From NCBI GenBank assembly GCA_011317545.1, contig WUJK01000016.1, positions 62,001-126,000 of the forward strand: a stretch of 64,000 nucleotides of DNA, in the 5' to 3' direction. Position numbers and translations under genes: made by a program. Numbering within the stretch: position 1 is the stretch's first letter; each line of letters opens with the position of its first letter. Under the pieces are notes generated by a model, which saw only the letters and a program-made list of their open reading frames with translations, was not told where the DNA came from and made no database searches. Shown here piece after piece: positions 1 to 13,174 of the stretch. This DNA is from Coniella vitis. Taxonomy: Eukaryota; Ascomycota; Sordariomycetes; Diaporthales; Schizoparmaceae.

Positions 1-392
1 GCTGGTGTTGCTGGTGTTGCTGGTGTTGCTGGTGTTGCTGGTGTTGCTGGTGTTGCTGATATTGCTGGTGTTGCTGGTGTTGCTGGTGCTTCTGGTGCTG
101 CTAGTGCTGCTGCTATTGCTGTCGTTGCTATTATTGCTGATATTGCTGGTGTTGCTGGTGTTGCTGGTGTTGCTGGTGTTGCTGGTGTTGCTGGTGTTGC
201 TGGTGTTGCTGGTGTTGCTGGTGTTGCTGGTATTACTATTGTTGCTAATATTGCTGTTGTTGCTGGTGTTGCTGTTGTTGCTGGTGTTGCTGGTGTTGCT
301 GTTATTACTGATGTTGCTGTTATTACTGATGTTGCTAGTATTGCTGTTATGGCTAGTGCTGCTGATATTGCTGCTGATATTGCTGGTGCTAC
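1..392. repeat. 9-bp minisatellite (GCTGGTGTT)n with degenerate units
   Basis: The sequence starts inside a tandem array of the 9-mer GCTGGTGTT, nearly perfect at 1-60 and 145-230 and more varied elsewhere (GATATT, GCTGTTGTT, ATTACT units). Almost every triplet has the form NNT. The array is cut by the window edge, so its true length is unknown. Confidence 0.95.
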
Positions 393-576
393 TGTATCTG
401 TATCCGAATCCGAATCTAAACCGTGGCACACCAAAGAGTCTCGCCGCACACAACAACAGTCCCCGACGAGGCAGGTTACTCCCGTTGTTCCAAAGCCCAG
501 AGCAAGAACCTATAGTCGTAACCCTAGGTCCCCAGCTCTGTTGCACGGCAAAGGGTTGCGCGGTAGAGATAGTTGA
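1..576 (+). CDS. Possible 3' end of a repeat protein (Ala-Gly-Val repeats)
   Basis: Frame 1 is open from the first base to a TGA at 574-576. Over the minisatellite it reads Ala-x-Val/Ile, with x mostly Gly, Asp, Val or Ala. It then continues into about 55 residues of ordinary basic, Ser/Pro/Arg-rich sequence. The start must lie upstream of the window, since the only in-frame ATG here is at 349, deep in the sequence. The non-repetitive tail shows that the open frame does not depend on the repeat alone. However, a second frame (Leu-Val-Leu repeats) is also open to 598, so coding is unproven. No family was recognised. It could equally be a noncoding array that happens to lack stops. Confidence 0.25.
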   Translation, partial: AGVAGVAGVAGVAGVAGVADIAGVAGVAGASGAASAAAIAVVAIIADIAGVAGVAGVAGVAGVAGVAGVAGVAGVAGITIVANIAVVAGVAVVAGVAGVAVITDVAVITDVASIAVMASAADIAADIAGATVSVSESESKPWHTKESRRTQQQSPTRQVTPVVPKPRARTYSRNPRSPALLHGKGLRGRDS

Positions 577-598
577 TGGCGTTGGAATAGATGGATGA

Positions 599-2190
599 CC
601 GTGATACGTACCAGAAGGAGTGCAGTGTGGTACGAGATGCACGGCGGTGAGCCTGTTGACGGTGGATGGTGGATGGTGGATGATGGATGTGCGGAGTGGA
701 GGGATGTCGGAAAAGGAAGGGAAAGGTGGGCGCTGCTGGAATTGGGGCTGGAGGTTTTGGCGGTTTGAGGCTGTGTGGGTCCAAGTCGCGTTGGCACGGG
801 ACACCGCGAATCCGACGCGCCGCTAACAGCGAGTGGCGCGACATGGTCGGTGCGCGTGCTTATATAAATCCCCTGACCGCCTCGCACTTTTCATTCCAAG
901 GATGACTAACGTCTGCATTTTACTAGCAGTTCCGCATCGTCTCAGCGAGAAGTTATAATTACAACGGTCGGCAAATCAATATGCGTATTGGACAGTTTTA
1001 GTCTATGGTTGGAAGGTATATTGCCTGTTGCAATACTCGTACTTCTATCATATCATGGCCTTGGACAGTGACAGGCAGTACTGGCCGAACCATGGACTGC
1101 AGGTAAGCTTGTTCACAGATGTCGGGCAGTTATAGTGTCACAATCGGAATCTTATCGATATCGGGCACCGATGAGATAAGCATATGATGTCTGTGTCCTG
1201 TGCCTCTTCCCTGGTGATCCCGTCTTCTATATCTTCCTGTCTTATGTCTTTGTTCTATACGATTGCTTTGCATATCTTGTCCGCTATGCACTTCTGTTTT
1301 GTCCCATGACTCTGGTTATCTTTTTGTCGCCTCTCTTGCACGTTTGCCAATATTGCGGCCCAAATGCATACTTCTATGTGTTGTACCTTCATTTTCTTCT
1401 GTCCTCTCCTGTACCGCTGTCTTCGCTGTATATCTCTCTGCCTCGAATATTCCTCTAAGTTGCATCTCGGTTGAATTTTATTGTGCGGTTCTGAATTCCT
1501 AACCGTTCTGCGCCTTTTGATCCTGCATCTCCGCCCTGTAACCTCTGTCCTGTAGCTCAGACGTTGTGACTCTGCTTGCCCTGGAAAACATACATTCGTC
1601 CTATAGAAACTAGCTACTTCCCCCACCTATATTCCACGTCGAAGGCCTACGACACGGTTCTATACGCGAACCCCAAAGACCTTAAACCCACGAGCCCATC
1701 TCCGGGCTATATGTAATACAGAGGGAAGAAAAACTGGACAAGATTCTGAAAAGGCTTGGATTAAACATGACAGGGTAGCGAATGCTACCAAGAATACGGT
1801 TGATATAAGCATTCTGAGGCTGTTTATGCTGCCTCTTATCCACCCAGGCCTACGCCATTACTTCCGATTGCCTGTGTCGCCGCCTTCTTGCTCGGGGTGG
1901 TAGCGGCCTTGACCATCATTGATATTTTATTGCGCGTACGGCTTCTATCGCCAGACGTGATGCATCAAATGACAATTGTGCCATCTAACATCCATTTGAG
2001 CCCGCTGCCATCATCATCTTCAGACCTACTCGAACGAGATTCGGTCCGAGACCGGAACATAACCCGCGATTAAGCTGGGAGCCTTTGGTACGCAGAATTC
2101 CGTAGCAGTAATCCACAAACTTTGTTTTGATTATATATAATTTTGAATTCATGATCTATTATATATCTTGAACGGGTGCTATTTTCAAAA
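599..2190. other. Intergenic, no supported gene
   Basis: Only short overlapping frames on both strands, without recognisable domains. A GGATGGTGGATGATGGATG run lies near 663-685. A TATATAAAT motif at 860-868 could be a TATA element but faces no identified gene. Confidence 0.6.
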
Positions 2191-2191
2191 C

Positions 2192-4093
2192 CTAAACAAG
2201 AACAATCTTATTTCTTACATGAGAGTTAATGTTTTCCAATTTTGCAAAAGACTTTATTGAGAAATAACCCACTCGAACGTACTTGCAATCGATGCCTTGG
2301 ACCGGACGAACAATTAATCCGTGAATCTGCCACTTGTTACCTTGTGATAAACTGCTCCCATTGAAGGCAAGTACTGGCAAGTACACAAATTCGTCCCATA
2401 ACGTATTACTAACCACAGCGCTCGAGTCGTCCAGGACTAAATCTGGGTGATATTCCGAAAGATCACAGAGATGGACCCGTAAGGTAAGCTGTGCATTAGT
2501 AACCATACGTACCTGCCATGCGGTATAATCGAGACGGTCGACAGATGTAAGCCATCGCAGCTTGGGACTGTTCCGCTCTGTATAAAAATCCTTCATCTTC
2601 GTCTCAATGCGTCCGTCAACGGAGGCCCATGACCAACTCGGCACCGGAAAGGTTGCTCTTGTGAAGCGGCCTGGGGGTTTGACGCTCCACAGGAGGTTCA
2701 TAGGCAAGCAGTCATCCCATACTCCAGCGACAAAACGCCGTGAAGAGCACTTTTCCACGAAATCTGCAATTCCAAGCAGTGCAGGGATCCTATCACTCTG
2801 CACCGTCAGGTTTCGCCGTGTATACTCCTCGATAATTGCGAACCAACTCTTGTGGAACTCGAGCATTTGGTTTCCTTCGTGCCCCTTTGGTTGCAAAAGT
2901 AGCTGAAAGTGCCCGCGGATTCCCGTCATGGCTGAGGTCCGCACGTATTCGAGTTTGTAGGATTCCCGACTCCTGTACTCTGGGTTGGGGGTTCGACGAA
3001 TGGGCCTCGCATTAGGAACCAATATTATCCCTCCCGCGCTGGGAATCGTGTGAAACTCCTCTGCCATAAACATTCCGGGACTGGTCGCGCGGATCACGGA
3101 AGGCAATATCCGGGAATTCAATAGCCTTTCCTCTTCGGCCGACGGTCTCCTGGTGCCGTCAACATAGAGCTTCTGCCTGGCGGGGTATTCAACGCCGCAT
3201 GGCTCAATTTCCGAAGCGCGGAGAGTATTACACTCAAACAAAATCAGGCCCCCGCAAAAGTGCAGGATGCGCTGCCCGAGCACGCGTTCCTGGAACGTCC
3301 AACCTCTCTGCGTGAGTGGTGCTTGCTCCACGAGTCGCTGAAATATGTTATCTACCAAGACGTTCTGCTTGGCCTTTCCCGGTCGGATGATCAACGTCAT
3401 CGCCCTTTTGTTCCTAAGAACGCATTCCGTAATATCCGCTGGCCGCTGCCTCTCCGTAAAACACCCGCCATCGAAACCTTCCGAGGCAGTTGCAGATACA
3501 ACGCAGATGGCACGTGCATATAGCACACCCATTGACACTGCTTCTCTATCCCAATCGTCCTTTGAGTCTTGAATGATGCAAAGGGCATCGATCCAGAGGT
3601 ATGATGACCCTAATCCACGGGTTATTTCGATAGCGTGCTGGAAGGTCTTTGGCATTTCCTCAAAAGCGATGGACTGTTTCATGGCCGACAGAGTATCTTC
3701 GCGGAGGGTCGTCTTTGGGGGTGAAGTGCCCCAACGATGACTCAGGGCCACGTACTCGACGGCGGTGCCTGATACCAACTCCCGAGTTTCAATAAGGCGT
3801 ATTAGAGTTCCAACTTCCAAAAGACGAGTAGGATAGAACCGTTTATATAGTATTGAAGAGGCATTCCGTTTGCATATTGGGTGCGCCTTGCACTCTTCTA
3901 TCCATTATCTGCAAAGCGCGAAGGAAACCTGCGAATTTGTTGTGTCTGTTATATCGCAAACGTGGATTCGGCGAGGTACTGTTATAAGGAGTTCGTAAAT
4001 ATACGATTTCTGTGACCAGAACGCGAGGGTTAGAGCAATATATACCTGTTTCCACCTCAAGGAAGGCATGCTGAAGAGGCCCACTGTGGCCAA
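2192..4093 (-). pseudogene. HET-domain (heterokaryon incompatibility) gene with in-frame stop
   Basis: The minus strand encodes a HET-domain protein. Members of this family act in allorecognition and programmed cell death between fungal strains. Seen: the family motifs YVALSHRWG, MPKTFQHAIEITRGLG, YLWIDALCIIQDS and DDWDREA, then a long C-terminal region with TQRGWTFQERVL. In the same frame upstream come a pre-HET region ending in TNSQVSFALCR, a TAA stop (TTA at 3905-3907), and then WIEECKAHPIC and FYPTRLLEVG, which are typical lead-in motifs of this family. The reading frame is therefore continuous across the stop, and a CAA to TAA change explains it. No in-frame ATG lies between the stop and the core domain. 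The first ATG downstream falls after YVALSHRWG, so translation from it would lose part of the domain. The extreme N-terminus is unresolved. An intron skipping the stop is possible but would delete the conserved Trp. Confidence 0.85.
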
Positions 4094-4151
4094 GGATCTG
4101 GATCCGGGGGAGTGCTTCTTTCGGCGGCTTCCGAATTTCGATACGTAGCAT

Positions 4152-7100
4152 CTGATTATCTGTGAATCCTGTTAGACAGCTGCTGGGGTTGGGACCTTGT
4201 AGAGCTGCCCCAGATTGTCGGCGGTCCGGTTAAAGGATATACCCCAAAAGCAACTTGTATAGTCTATACTCCCGAGCCGAAGACCGGAGGTATTACAGAG
4301 AGCCAAGATGATGGTGCTCTATTGGCGAACTCGGAATTCGGATTGACCCATTAAGAAATCGGGACCGGTTTATAAACTCTTCACAAGTTTGACATATTGC
4401 ACCTGCTCCAGTCTTACAGCCTTTATCGCATAAGTTAGCGCTCGAGCGTTTGGATAATTGCGTTAAAAAGCTGAAAATACCCATTATTGAATACCAGTAA
4501 TGTGGATAGGAAAGCATATATTTGAATAACCTTGAACTTTTATAAGAAGCAGGGGATGGATTTAAAGATAAGCTCAACCTGGGCCGCGTTATTTAATATC
4601 CGTTCAAGTACACGGGAATAACTTTCTCCTGGAGCTTCGGCACTTCTTATACCGTTAGCACCCCAACGCTAACGCTGGTATTATACCCCGTTATTTCTTG
4701 GAAAGTATCGAGAGTCCGACATCTGGAACTACAAGAGAAGGAAGGAGAAAACAAACAAGATAGGAAATACCAAGATAGAGAGTAGCGAGTAGGATAATAA
4801 GAAGGATAAGAAGGAGGATAAGAAGCAGGAGGAGGAAGACGAATATAAAAAACGCGCGATAAGAATCGTAGCAAAGGGCTGCCTTACTCGTAAAATTAGT
4901 CTGCTTTGCCTTGTTTTACATAGTGAGCCAGACTATGTGTCCAGATGACGGTGAAAGCCCAGATGCTTCGGGGATATCTAGCTCTGCCTTAGGCTCTGCA
5001 GAAACCGGCCTGGCAATGATAGCAACCCACCTGTATTCTGGTGTTCCTGGCTCTGATTGGAGGAGGCTTTCTTGTCGGCGGGTCAAGCCAAGCGAAGCGA
5101 TAGAGGAAGACAAGACATTATCGTGTCCAGGCTGACTCATGCAGAAGTCCATATGACGCTACAATCTGCTCTGGTGAGCTAAGCACCAATTGCAGAAGCT
5201 CATGCTTTTGCACTTGAACATTTTCTCAAGCACTGCTCTCTATCCATTCAACCCCAGTCGACGCCTCAACGATTCGAGCGAGCATATCGTTGGGTGGAAC
5301 TGCGACACAATTTAAAGCAAGAGCAACCGTGTCTTCTTTCTCACCACCACCACCACCACCACCGTCGGTCGGCACAGGGCGCGACGAGTCAGCATCTCAG
5401 GATAGGACACAGAAATAATGCACGATGTGATTAGGCTACGGGATCTAGTGATTACACAGGTACTACCACCTTGGAACCCTTTTTCCCTTGCAGAAGAGTA
5501 TCCAGAAAAGACCATTAATCCTCTCGTGTTAGTGCGTCGACCACGGCCAGGCAGAAGACGTGTCGTTTCTCAATATTGCCCTCGAGGCGTTTATTCTTTG
5601 CATTATGCTTGCCAACGAGGTGAAGGTGTCGATGATGAGAAAGAGGGAGAGCAGAGCTAATACCTCCTTTGGTCCCGGTCCTCTTGGCTACGAGTATAGC
5701 CGAAGGTGGTCCCGGTGTGTTTTAAGGGCGGGCACCAGCGCTTGTTGGAGGCCCCGAAACCTCAAAATGGATCTTCGCTGGAGAGATCATGGTTGTGGAC
5801 GACGGATTAGTGCAACGAGGGTGCAGGCGCGGCTTCTACTAGGGCCAGGTCCTTGACCCCCCAAAGAGCCCTCGAGACCACGGTTAAGGCAATAAAGTCA
5901 ATCACACGGGCCCCTTCTAACGCCGCTATCGTCACATTATCGTACTCCTCCTGCTTTCGACCCTGACCACTCAAACTTCGTTACATACGTTAGCATGCAG
6001 TTTGGATGCCTTGTAAAGTATGCATCTGTTGCTGCTATCCACCGCGTAATCCGTGTTCACGTTGTAACGAGTGATAGAAACAAAGAATTCTTGTCGCCCG
6101 TCCAAGGAGGCGCAGCCAAGATTTTGCAGATGGTATTAACATTTTAGATCTTCTTTCATCATCTTTGGACTGGACTTTTACAAATGAAATACAATTGCTT
6201 GGACCTTTGGAGACGCGTCTTGCTACTGCCTTGGTAGCATCGGGGCCTGGTATGACAAGTGGCAGGCCAGGTTCATGTTGTATGACCCCGAGCTCAAGCA
6301 ACCAAGGGAGCGAGCGCTCGGGCAGACGACTTCAAATATCACCGGCATCGAGTCGTGGCTTAAGTGCGACGGCCGTGCCAATAATGCAAGCTTATTAGGC
6401 GAGTTCGTCATGTTGACTCAAACTTTGTAGGGCTAGGACACCGAAAAATCAGCTTTTGCGAGATTCTTGAGTTTTTGGGCAGAGTGTGTGCGGGCTTTGA
6501 GTACTTGGGCACGAAACTGGAATCGGCGGCCGAGATGCGGCGGCATTTTGTACAAGATTATGTTCGTAGATGACCATTGGTTCTCAAGTATATTACTGTA
6601 CTGGATGTCACCTTTGATTATAATACTATGTATCAATTGCAAAACTCTGTTGGTCCTCGGCTGATGCGCCTGCGATGTTAATCGCATATCGCGAACATTC
6701 ATTCAAGCGCTGGTGTAGTTAAGCAAACATAGCCGACATAGCCTAAGTTGCCTGGAACAGTGGCAGGATAGGGTGAGTTACAGGCCTTTCGGCGCTAATA
6801 GTCAGGCGCTGTAATACGTTGGTTAGCGATAGTAGGGGCTTTGACCCCACTGATCCCGAGCCCCAGGCCGCACGCCAAAGTTCTAAATGTACGTTGTTTA
6901 CTGCATTTGTTCAATCCTGCCAGCTTGTGATTAGTTTTTCTTACTTTCATCTGGTTTGCTGTATTGGTCTGTCTCCTTTTTCTCTTTACTGATACTACTG
7001 TTGTCCGGAGTGCTTTGAGAGTTGGATGAATCAAAACATCGTGAAGTATGTGATCAGCCTGGCCATTTCGCAAGGTCCGACTGCCACATCGAGCCGCCCC

Positions 7101-8320
7101 ACCTCACAATTGACATATTCTTGGCCAAGAGGCGCACCGTCACGGACATGGCAAGCCCTAAGCCCGACAAGGCCAACCTCTTCCTCCGCCCGTGTACGAA
7201 CAATCGGTAGGCGAGAGTCGAGATCTGCGTTGATTATATCTATTACGCGTCTTGCGCTATAGCAGGATAGGCGACCAGGAGACAAATTGCGCGCGGTGCA
7301 CAGGACTTGGAAAACGCGTAGGAGTGCTTTGGTAATATGCTGGATACATAATTGTACATCTTTTTACGAATGAAGAAGGTTAAGGTGAAGGACGGCAAAA
7401 GTACGAAGTAGACTTGATTATCTTCAAGAAATCGAACAAGGAAAGCCATAAAATAAAATACATAGCCTCTGCCAATCACTTGTGCACCCTAACATCGTTG
7501 ATAACTATTGTATATAAGTCAACCGCCCACAGTTCCTTATAAGATGCTCCTCTTTGTAAGCTTCTTGCGATGATAAGACCAGAGATTATACGTGGTAAAC
7601 CATCGTCCAGCAAGTCTTGGTCAAAACTCGGCGGCGATTACTGCTGTTTATATTATAGTTTTACGGCATTCTCAGCCGTATAATACCAAGGAAGGCAAGA
7701 CGAGCAATATGGAACTCGATGTACCGGACGATACCGCTGTCGGTCGGAGTCGTTGGTTCCTGGAGCGTAGTGGCCTTGCGGCTAAGGGATGGGCATCTGG
7801 GAGGAGCATCTGTTAGCAAAGTCCCAGCTACTAATCAGGCTAGAGGAAAGGGGAAAGGGGAAAGGGGAAAGATAGGATAAGGACAGCAGAGGAGAGTACT
7901 AACGGTCGTGCTAAGCAATTGGCCGAGCATTCTGTAGATTCTAACCATATAAATTCGCTCAGCTAGACGAGCAAGTCTGTCCACGAGCAAGGTTGCTCAG
8001 AATCAGCAAATTGTAAAGGAGCAGCAGCAATGGGGGCTAATAGGAGTATCGAAAGCACTCACAGAAGGCTTACTTCGGCTATATCTAGGGTCTATGTTAG
8101 CACCGGCTGATAAGCCAGCTGAGCAGCATCTCCAGACTCTTAGAAGCCCTCTACGATAGATCGTAAGCGTGCGGGCGAAGCTTAAGCTCGAGGGAGTTCT
8201 TGCGGCCTATAGCAGCCGTACTCCATAACGTTTCTCCTGCTGCTGCAGCAGCTGCCGCCGCCGCCCGCCGTTGTCCCACTACTGAGGTCGTTTCATCGTG
8301 ATGCTAGTATGGGATCACTA
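4152..8320. other. Gene-free stretch with low-complexity tracts
   Basis: No frame here carries a recognisable domain. Visible structure: a purine-rich AGGAGGATAAG-type tract at about 4733-4850, a (CCA)n run at 5341-5364, and three copies of GGGAAAG near 7847-7870. TAG and TAA are frequent where CAG or CAA would restore longer frames (for example 7,900-8,170), which suggests old decayed coding or transposon sequence. No family could be named. Confidence 0.5.
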
Positions 8321-8523
8321 CCAGCTAGACCACTGATATGGGCGAGGACATCCGAAGCGAGCGTGGGGTTACTTTCCGGGCAATACGGGCATAGAAACCC
8401 GTCGGCACATTGATACTGTGCCGCTGCATACCCGCGCCCTCCCACTTACTGGCGTTGAAACCAGCAGAGAGGAGTGCAGCAGCCTTGGAACTTTGCTTAG
8501 CCGCGCGCGGGCGCTTAGCCAGC

Positions 8524-8697
8524 TGAGCGCGTAACGCTGGCTGAGCGAACGACGCTGGCTGAGCGAATAACGCTGGCTGAGCGATGACGCTGGCTGAGCG
8601 ATAGCGCTGGCTGACCGAATAACGCTGGCTGACTGAATAATGCTGGCTGAGCGAATAACGCTGGCTGACCGAATGACGCTGGCTGAGCGAATGACTG
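8524..8697. repeat. 18-bp minisatellite, about nine units
   Basis: Tandem units of GCTGGCTGAGCGAATAAC and variants (17 or 18 bp; GAGCGA, GACCGA and GACTGA versions). On the minus strand the array falls in a 159-residue frame (8325-8804) as repeats of the type QPALFAQPASFA and SQRYS. The mix of 17- and 18-bp units changes the frame along the array, which argues against a conserved repeat protein. Confidence 0.9.
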
Positions 8698-8819
8698 GAG
8701 GAACTTGATGGATAAACCTTTGGGGAAAGAATATAGAGTTTAGTGGTGATAATAGGCAAAGGGAGATAGAAGTAGAAGAAAAGTACTTTAATATTCCACG
8801 TCAAAGTTATCAGGACGGT

Positions 8820-11800
8820 TTACAGGTGCTGCTGGATATAGAGCCCTGGCGCCTTCTGTGGGCGGCCAAAGACCCAGAATCCAAGAGTGGCAGGAGGCTT
8901 CCAAGAATATATGCAAGGATAAGAGTTGCCTTTCGCAGTTTCGTTGTAGGTAATTCGTCGGCTTTCAGATACGCGTATTAATGTGAATTGTAGGGGTACT
9001 TTTGCACACTTAAAGGAAGACATTTATTTCAGCAGCCTTCTCTGTCTGGTTCTTATAGATTCTTCATGGCTAATCGCGCAAGATCGCTGCTGGTCTTGCT
9101 TTTGCGACTTCCCCTTATAGTTGACCGCTTATCGATAGGAGCTCCAGGCACCCAAGTCCTGCTAAGCTATATGCGAAGGCGGCAGCAACAATAAGCAGGT
9201 GTGTACAACATTTCCAGAACTTGTTCACCGTACTTGCTATATCAATCAGCCTCAAGTAATATTTCATTATATAAACTTGCTTGAGCAGATTTGGCAAAGG
9301 CAAATGCATTATCGACGTGTCTTTTGGCCTCCCTATGCGATTCGCAAATCCCTCTAGCACCTTGTCCGCTAGGTTGCCTTAAGACGTTCCTTTCTTCTTC
9401 ATCGACGAGCTCCGTCGCGACCTCAATTGCATCTATGGCGCCGAAACCAAAAGCGTCATTTGGTCGAAACCCACGATGCCCTAAGGCACCGTCTCCGGAA
9501 GCTGGAAAATGCGGGCGCTGTGCACCACACTGGACCAGAGCTCGTCCACGGTCCATGGACCGCCAGATGGCTTAACTTGCGCTGGGAAGGTGATGTGCGT
9601 GAGCCTTCCGTCTTCAAATCGTACTATCCCAACGAGAGTGACAATGGCCATGCAAAGGATTAGGCAGAGGTCAGAAACAATTGTAAGTGCTCTAGCTACC
9701 GTCACGGTCCTTCCCATCCCTAACGTTCTTGAAACTGTTTTTGTCGTCGTTTTTGCCTCCCTTATCTTTATTATCTGTCATTATCTCCCTCTAGCTTCAT
9801 CACTCGTAGTGCTTCACCAACTAGCTGACTTGCCTCTAGTGCCATGATCAGCAGCAGAACCTCTAGCATCCCCTAGCAACACCTTCACCGCCTCCACCGC
9901 CGCCTCCTCCTATTTCTGCTGCTTCAGCTGTAGCTAGCCACACTCTACCTAAATACTTTATCAAGAATCTTCGCAATATCAGATTCTTACTGGAGACCCC
10001 ACGCAAGCACAAGTCACCGCATCGACCCGCATACAAGTACCAAGACGTCAGCTCGAGCACACTGGATAACCGTTAGAGGGTGGCGCCACGGTGCTTGGGA
10101 CGATAAAGAGGGGTAATCTACAAGGGAAAGAGAGCTAATGCGAGTCCTTGGTAGCATGATATACTTGTGATAGATAAGAAATGAACTCGGAAGAGTCTAG
10201 AGAGAGGGTCCTTTAGTCAGGCCTCTGAGCAAAATTCTGGAACAACTCTAAGGATGGTAGCCGGCGGAATAGAGATAGCGGTTATTGCCCTTCTTCTGCT
10301 TATTCTTCGGTCTGGTCGCGCTGTTCAATAGGACTAGCCAAGAGGTTCTCTTTGCTGGCTTTTCCTATAGGCCACGTGGAATAAGTGACCCTCGTTGCCT
10401 TCGCTAAGGTGGCAAAGGACCTCGAGTCGTTAGGAGGCTAAACCGGCTAAGTTGCCAGTGCCTTATACACCCCCCTTCGACGCTATTCAAAGTGCCACTA
10501 ATACTGCATCACGAAGTTCACCCTCCTTACTAGCCAACTTTCTCTTTTCCCTTGCTATAGTCTACTTGCTTTGACAAGATTATAGTGAAGGTGACCGGAG
10601 GCCCTATTATCCTTTTTTGTCTGCTTACGTACAGGGACAGCAGGTGAAGACTGTTCCACTTGAAGCTAAATAGGATTCGATGGAAGGAAAGAAGACCAAT
10701 AAACTCTGCTTGTGCGGCAGCATAACCAGGTGAATATCAAGCAGCTATACAGCCTTCTATGAATGCTGTGATTACTTGGTGGACAGGTGTCTGGAGGTCT
10801 GCACCGAGCTATGCTGGCTTATCTCCAGATGAGGCTATAAGGAGGTGGCGATAAGATGCAGCAGGACTCGCTAGCCGTGGTCGCTGAGGCAAAATCCCTT
10901 TGGCGACGGGCGGGGGCGTTGATGCATTCCGTATCTGTGAAGAGACAAATGACTTCGCTCTTGTACCAAAGTTATTGATGAGTCGCAGATGTAAGCGGAG
11001 GAGGCTGTGCTGATGGATTGACTTGAAAATATCGGGTAGCGGTGGTATTTATTTATTATACAGGGCGTGTCCTTTTCTTGTGATATTTGTGCTTTTGTCC
11101 ATATATCTGGTTGTTTCTATATCTATCTTGAAATTGTTGTTAATAGCTTGGTCGTTTCGTTTACTGCAGTCTTAGCATTATATACAGCGGTTATCATGTC
11201 GATGCGAATAGCAGGCATAGAGCACAGACATTGGTGTAAGAGTCTTAAGCCCGGAGCTACAGTTGGCTTCACAGCGTCAATGAGCACAATTATGGTCATA
11301 GAGTGAGCACTGGATGCTTTTCTATGGTTTACTTTGGCCTGGCACAGCCCTCTAGTTGACTTCACCAGCTCTTCTATGATAGTAGTGTCGTCCCCTTCCT
11401 CCTGGATAAATCAAAGTCTCGAATCGAATCCACACGAGTTCATCTGCGTACCTCTCTGCTGTAGTCTCTAGATTAGCAAGTCCTTCCTAGAACGTGTCCT
11501 TGCTCTAAGTTGTCTTTTTGACAGAGGAATGTTAATTAGACTGTCTTGCTATAACAGATAGCTCCCTGATGACTGCCCTTGACCGTATGCGACTCTGGGC
11601 CGCCGAGCTTAAGCCGCTGGATCAACAATCAATTCCTCTATAAGCATCACATCTTTGAGCACCATGCCTTGGGGACAGACAGTATCTAACATGCCCTACG
11701 TCACTATTTCATTGCATCTTATTTCGTTGTAATCCATCTGATGGCGATAGGATATTAGGGCATGTAGTCCCCCGCAGTTAATTACTTCATGGCACACTAA

Positions 11801-13174
11801 TCTTCATCTGTCATGGAAAGGCTCTAGGGTAGATCTATAAACTATCATGTCATTCTCGTGGATCTTACACAAGAGGTTCAAGAGAGATGCAGTGTCCTGG
11901 TACACTTCTCCGGGTCTTACGAGAGTGCAAAGCCAAGTACGGGGTTCATATCTTGTAGATATGGGTTCTGACATGCCATCATAGTGCGTATAGGGAGGTG
12001 GTGGTATTATGCGAGGACATAATAAGCATTAGGCCTTGCATATTAAATGATCAAGCTTGTCCAGTACACCTGCTTCACAAGTCAGCTTCAAGCAAGCATC
12101 CAATGCTACCCTACTAAAGCCGCTACTTATGGTGAATGTGGCGTGGTATTTACAGCACTGTTATGCTCTTCTTGCCATATACGTTCATTACAAGTGGATT
12201 TGGAGTAGTTCAATCATATTATTCAAAGCGTCTATGGAGGATGTGGTGAGGATACGCTTGTAAGGACATATCCCACCAAGTGTTGCTCTTATCTTGCTTG
12301 TCGTAACTCCCACTGCAATACAGTGACTACAGTTCCCATTCACAGGAACACTTGATGCCATATTGCCATAACTGTTAAATAATCATCTGTAGTTACTGTT
12401 GTCCGTAGAAGTAACATCCCCTCGGTGTCCTAGACCGCGTAGTGAAGCCCTTGGGTACTTTCGATCGAGACCGCGGAAAAGAACTGTGGTCGCACGAGGT
12501 ATTGTCTGGAGTAACCGTATAGACGATACGCTCAAAAGCGGGAGCACCGACGTCTTATATGCTACATTATATATACATCTGCATTTATCAAAAGCATCAG
12601 CCAGACTCAAGCTCAAAGCGTACTCACCAGCAAGCCGGTACAAATTCTTCACTAACCAGAGAGCATTCTGAGCTTAAGACTATGTGAATTCAGCGTTGCG
12701 CGTACTATTGGATAATGAGGGCAGGTCACACATCCAGCACTATGATGATGAGCGCGTTGGTATAGCGAGAGTGCGCTGGTACAGCGAGAGTGGTCAAGCT
12801 GGGCAAGTATGAGAACGTGAAAAAAAGAGCAGAAATACATAGAGAGGAAATTAGGAAGAAGGCTTAGAACAAAAGGAGCCAAGCCAACGATCTAAGCACT
12901 TATTGTAGCGAGAGATTGTTCGCCAAAAGCGGAAGAATTCAAACCACAGCCCAAGCTCTTTTGGTTACCGCTGTGTTCTCATTTTCCTATACATACACGC
13001 TATCGAGAGGACTTTCTTGATCGCGGAGGGTATTAGCTATGTTGTGAATATAAGCAGACGTCTCCGGTTCCATATTGGTCTGCCCACCATCTTGCTTTAT
13101 TATAACTGCTAGGCACCCTTAGCACAAGCTAACTTTCATCATCCTCTTCTTCAGGCATCTTAGCACGGACATTA
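8820..13174. other. Gene-free stretch, degenerate sequence
   Basis: Many short frames, none with a recognised domain. Minus-strand frames at about 9115-9717 contain hydrophobic stretches (for example VSDLCLILCMAIVTLVGIV) broken by frame changes and stops. They may be the remains of a membrane protein gene, but the family is not identifiable. A CCGCCTCCACCGCCGCCTCC tract lies near 9888-9910. Confidence 0.45.

Noticed and set aside
5..598. 197-codon Leu-Val-Leu frame over the left-edge minisatellite
   Set aside because: Second frame of a 9-bp repeat, opened by a non-ATG codon. The Ala-x-Val frame is at least as good, and neither can be proven.
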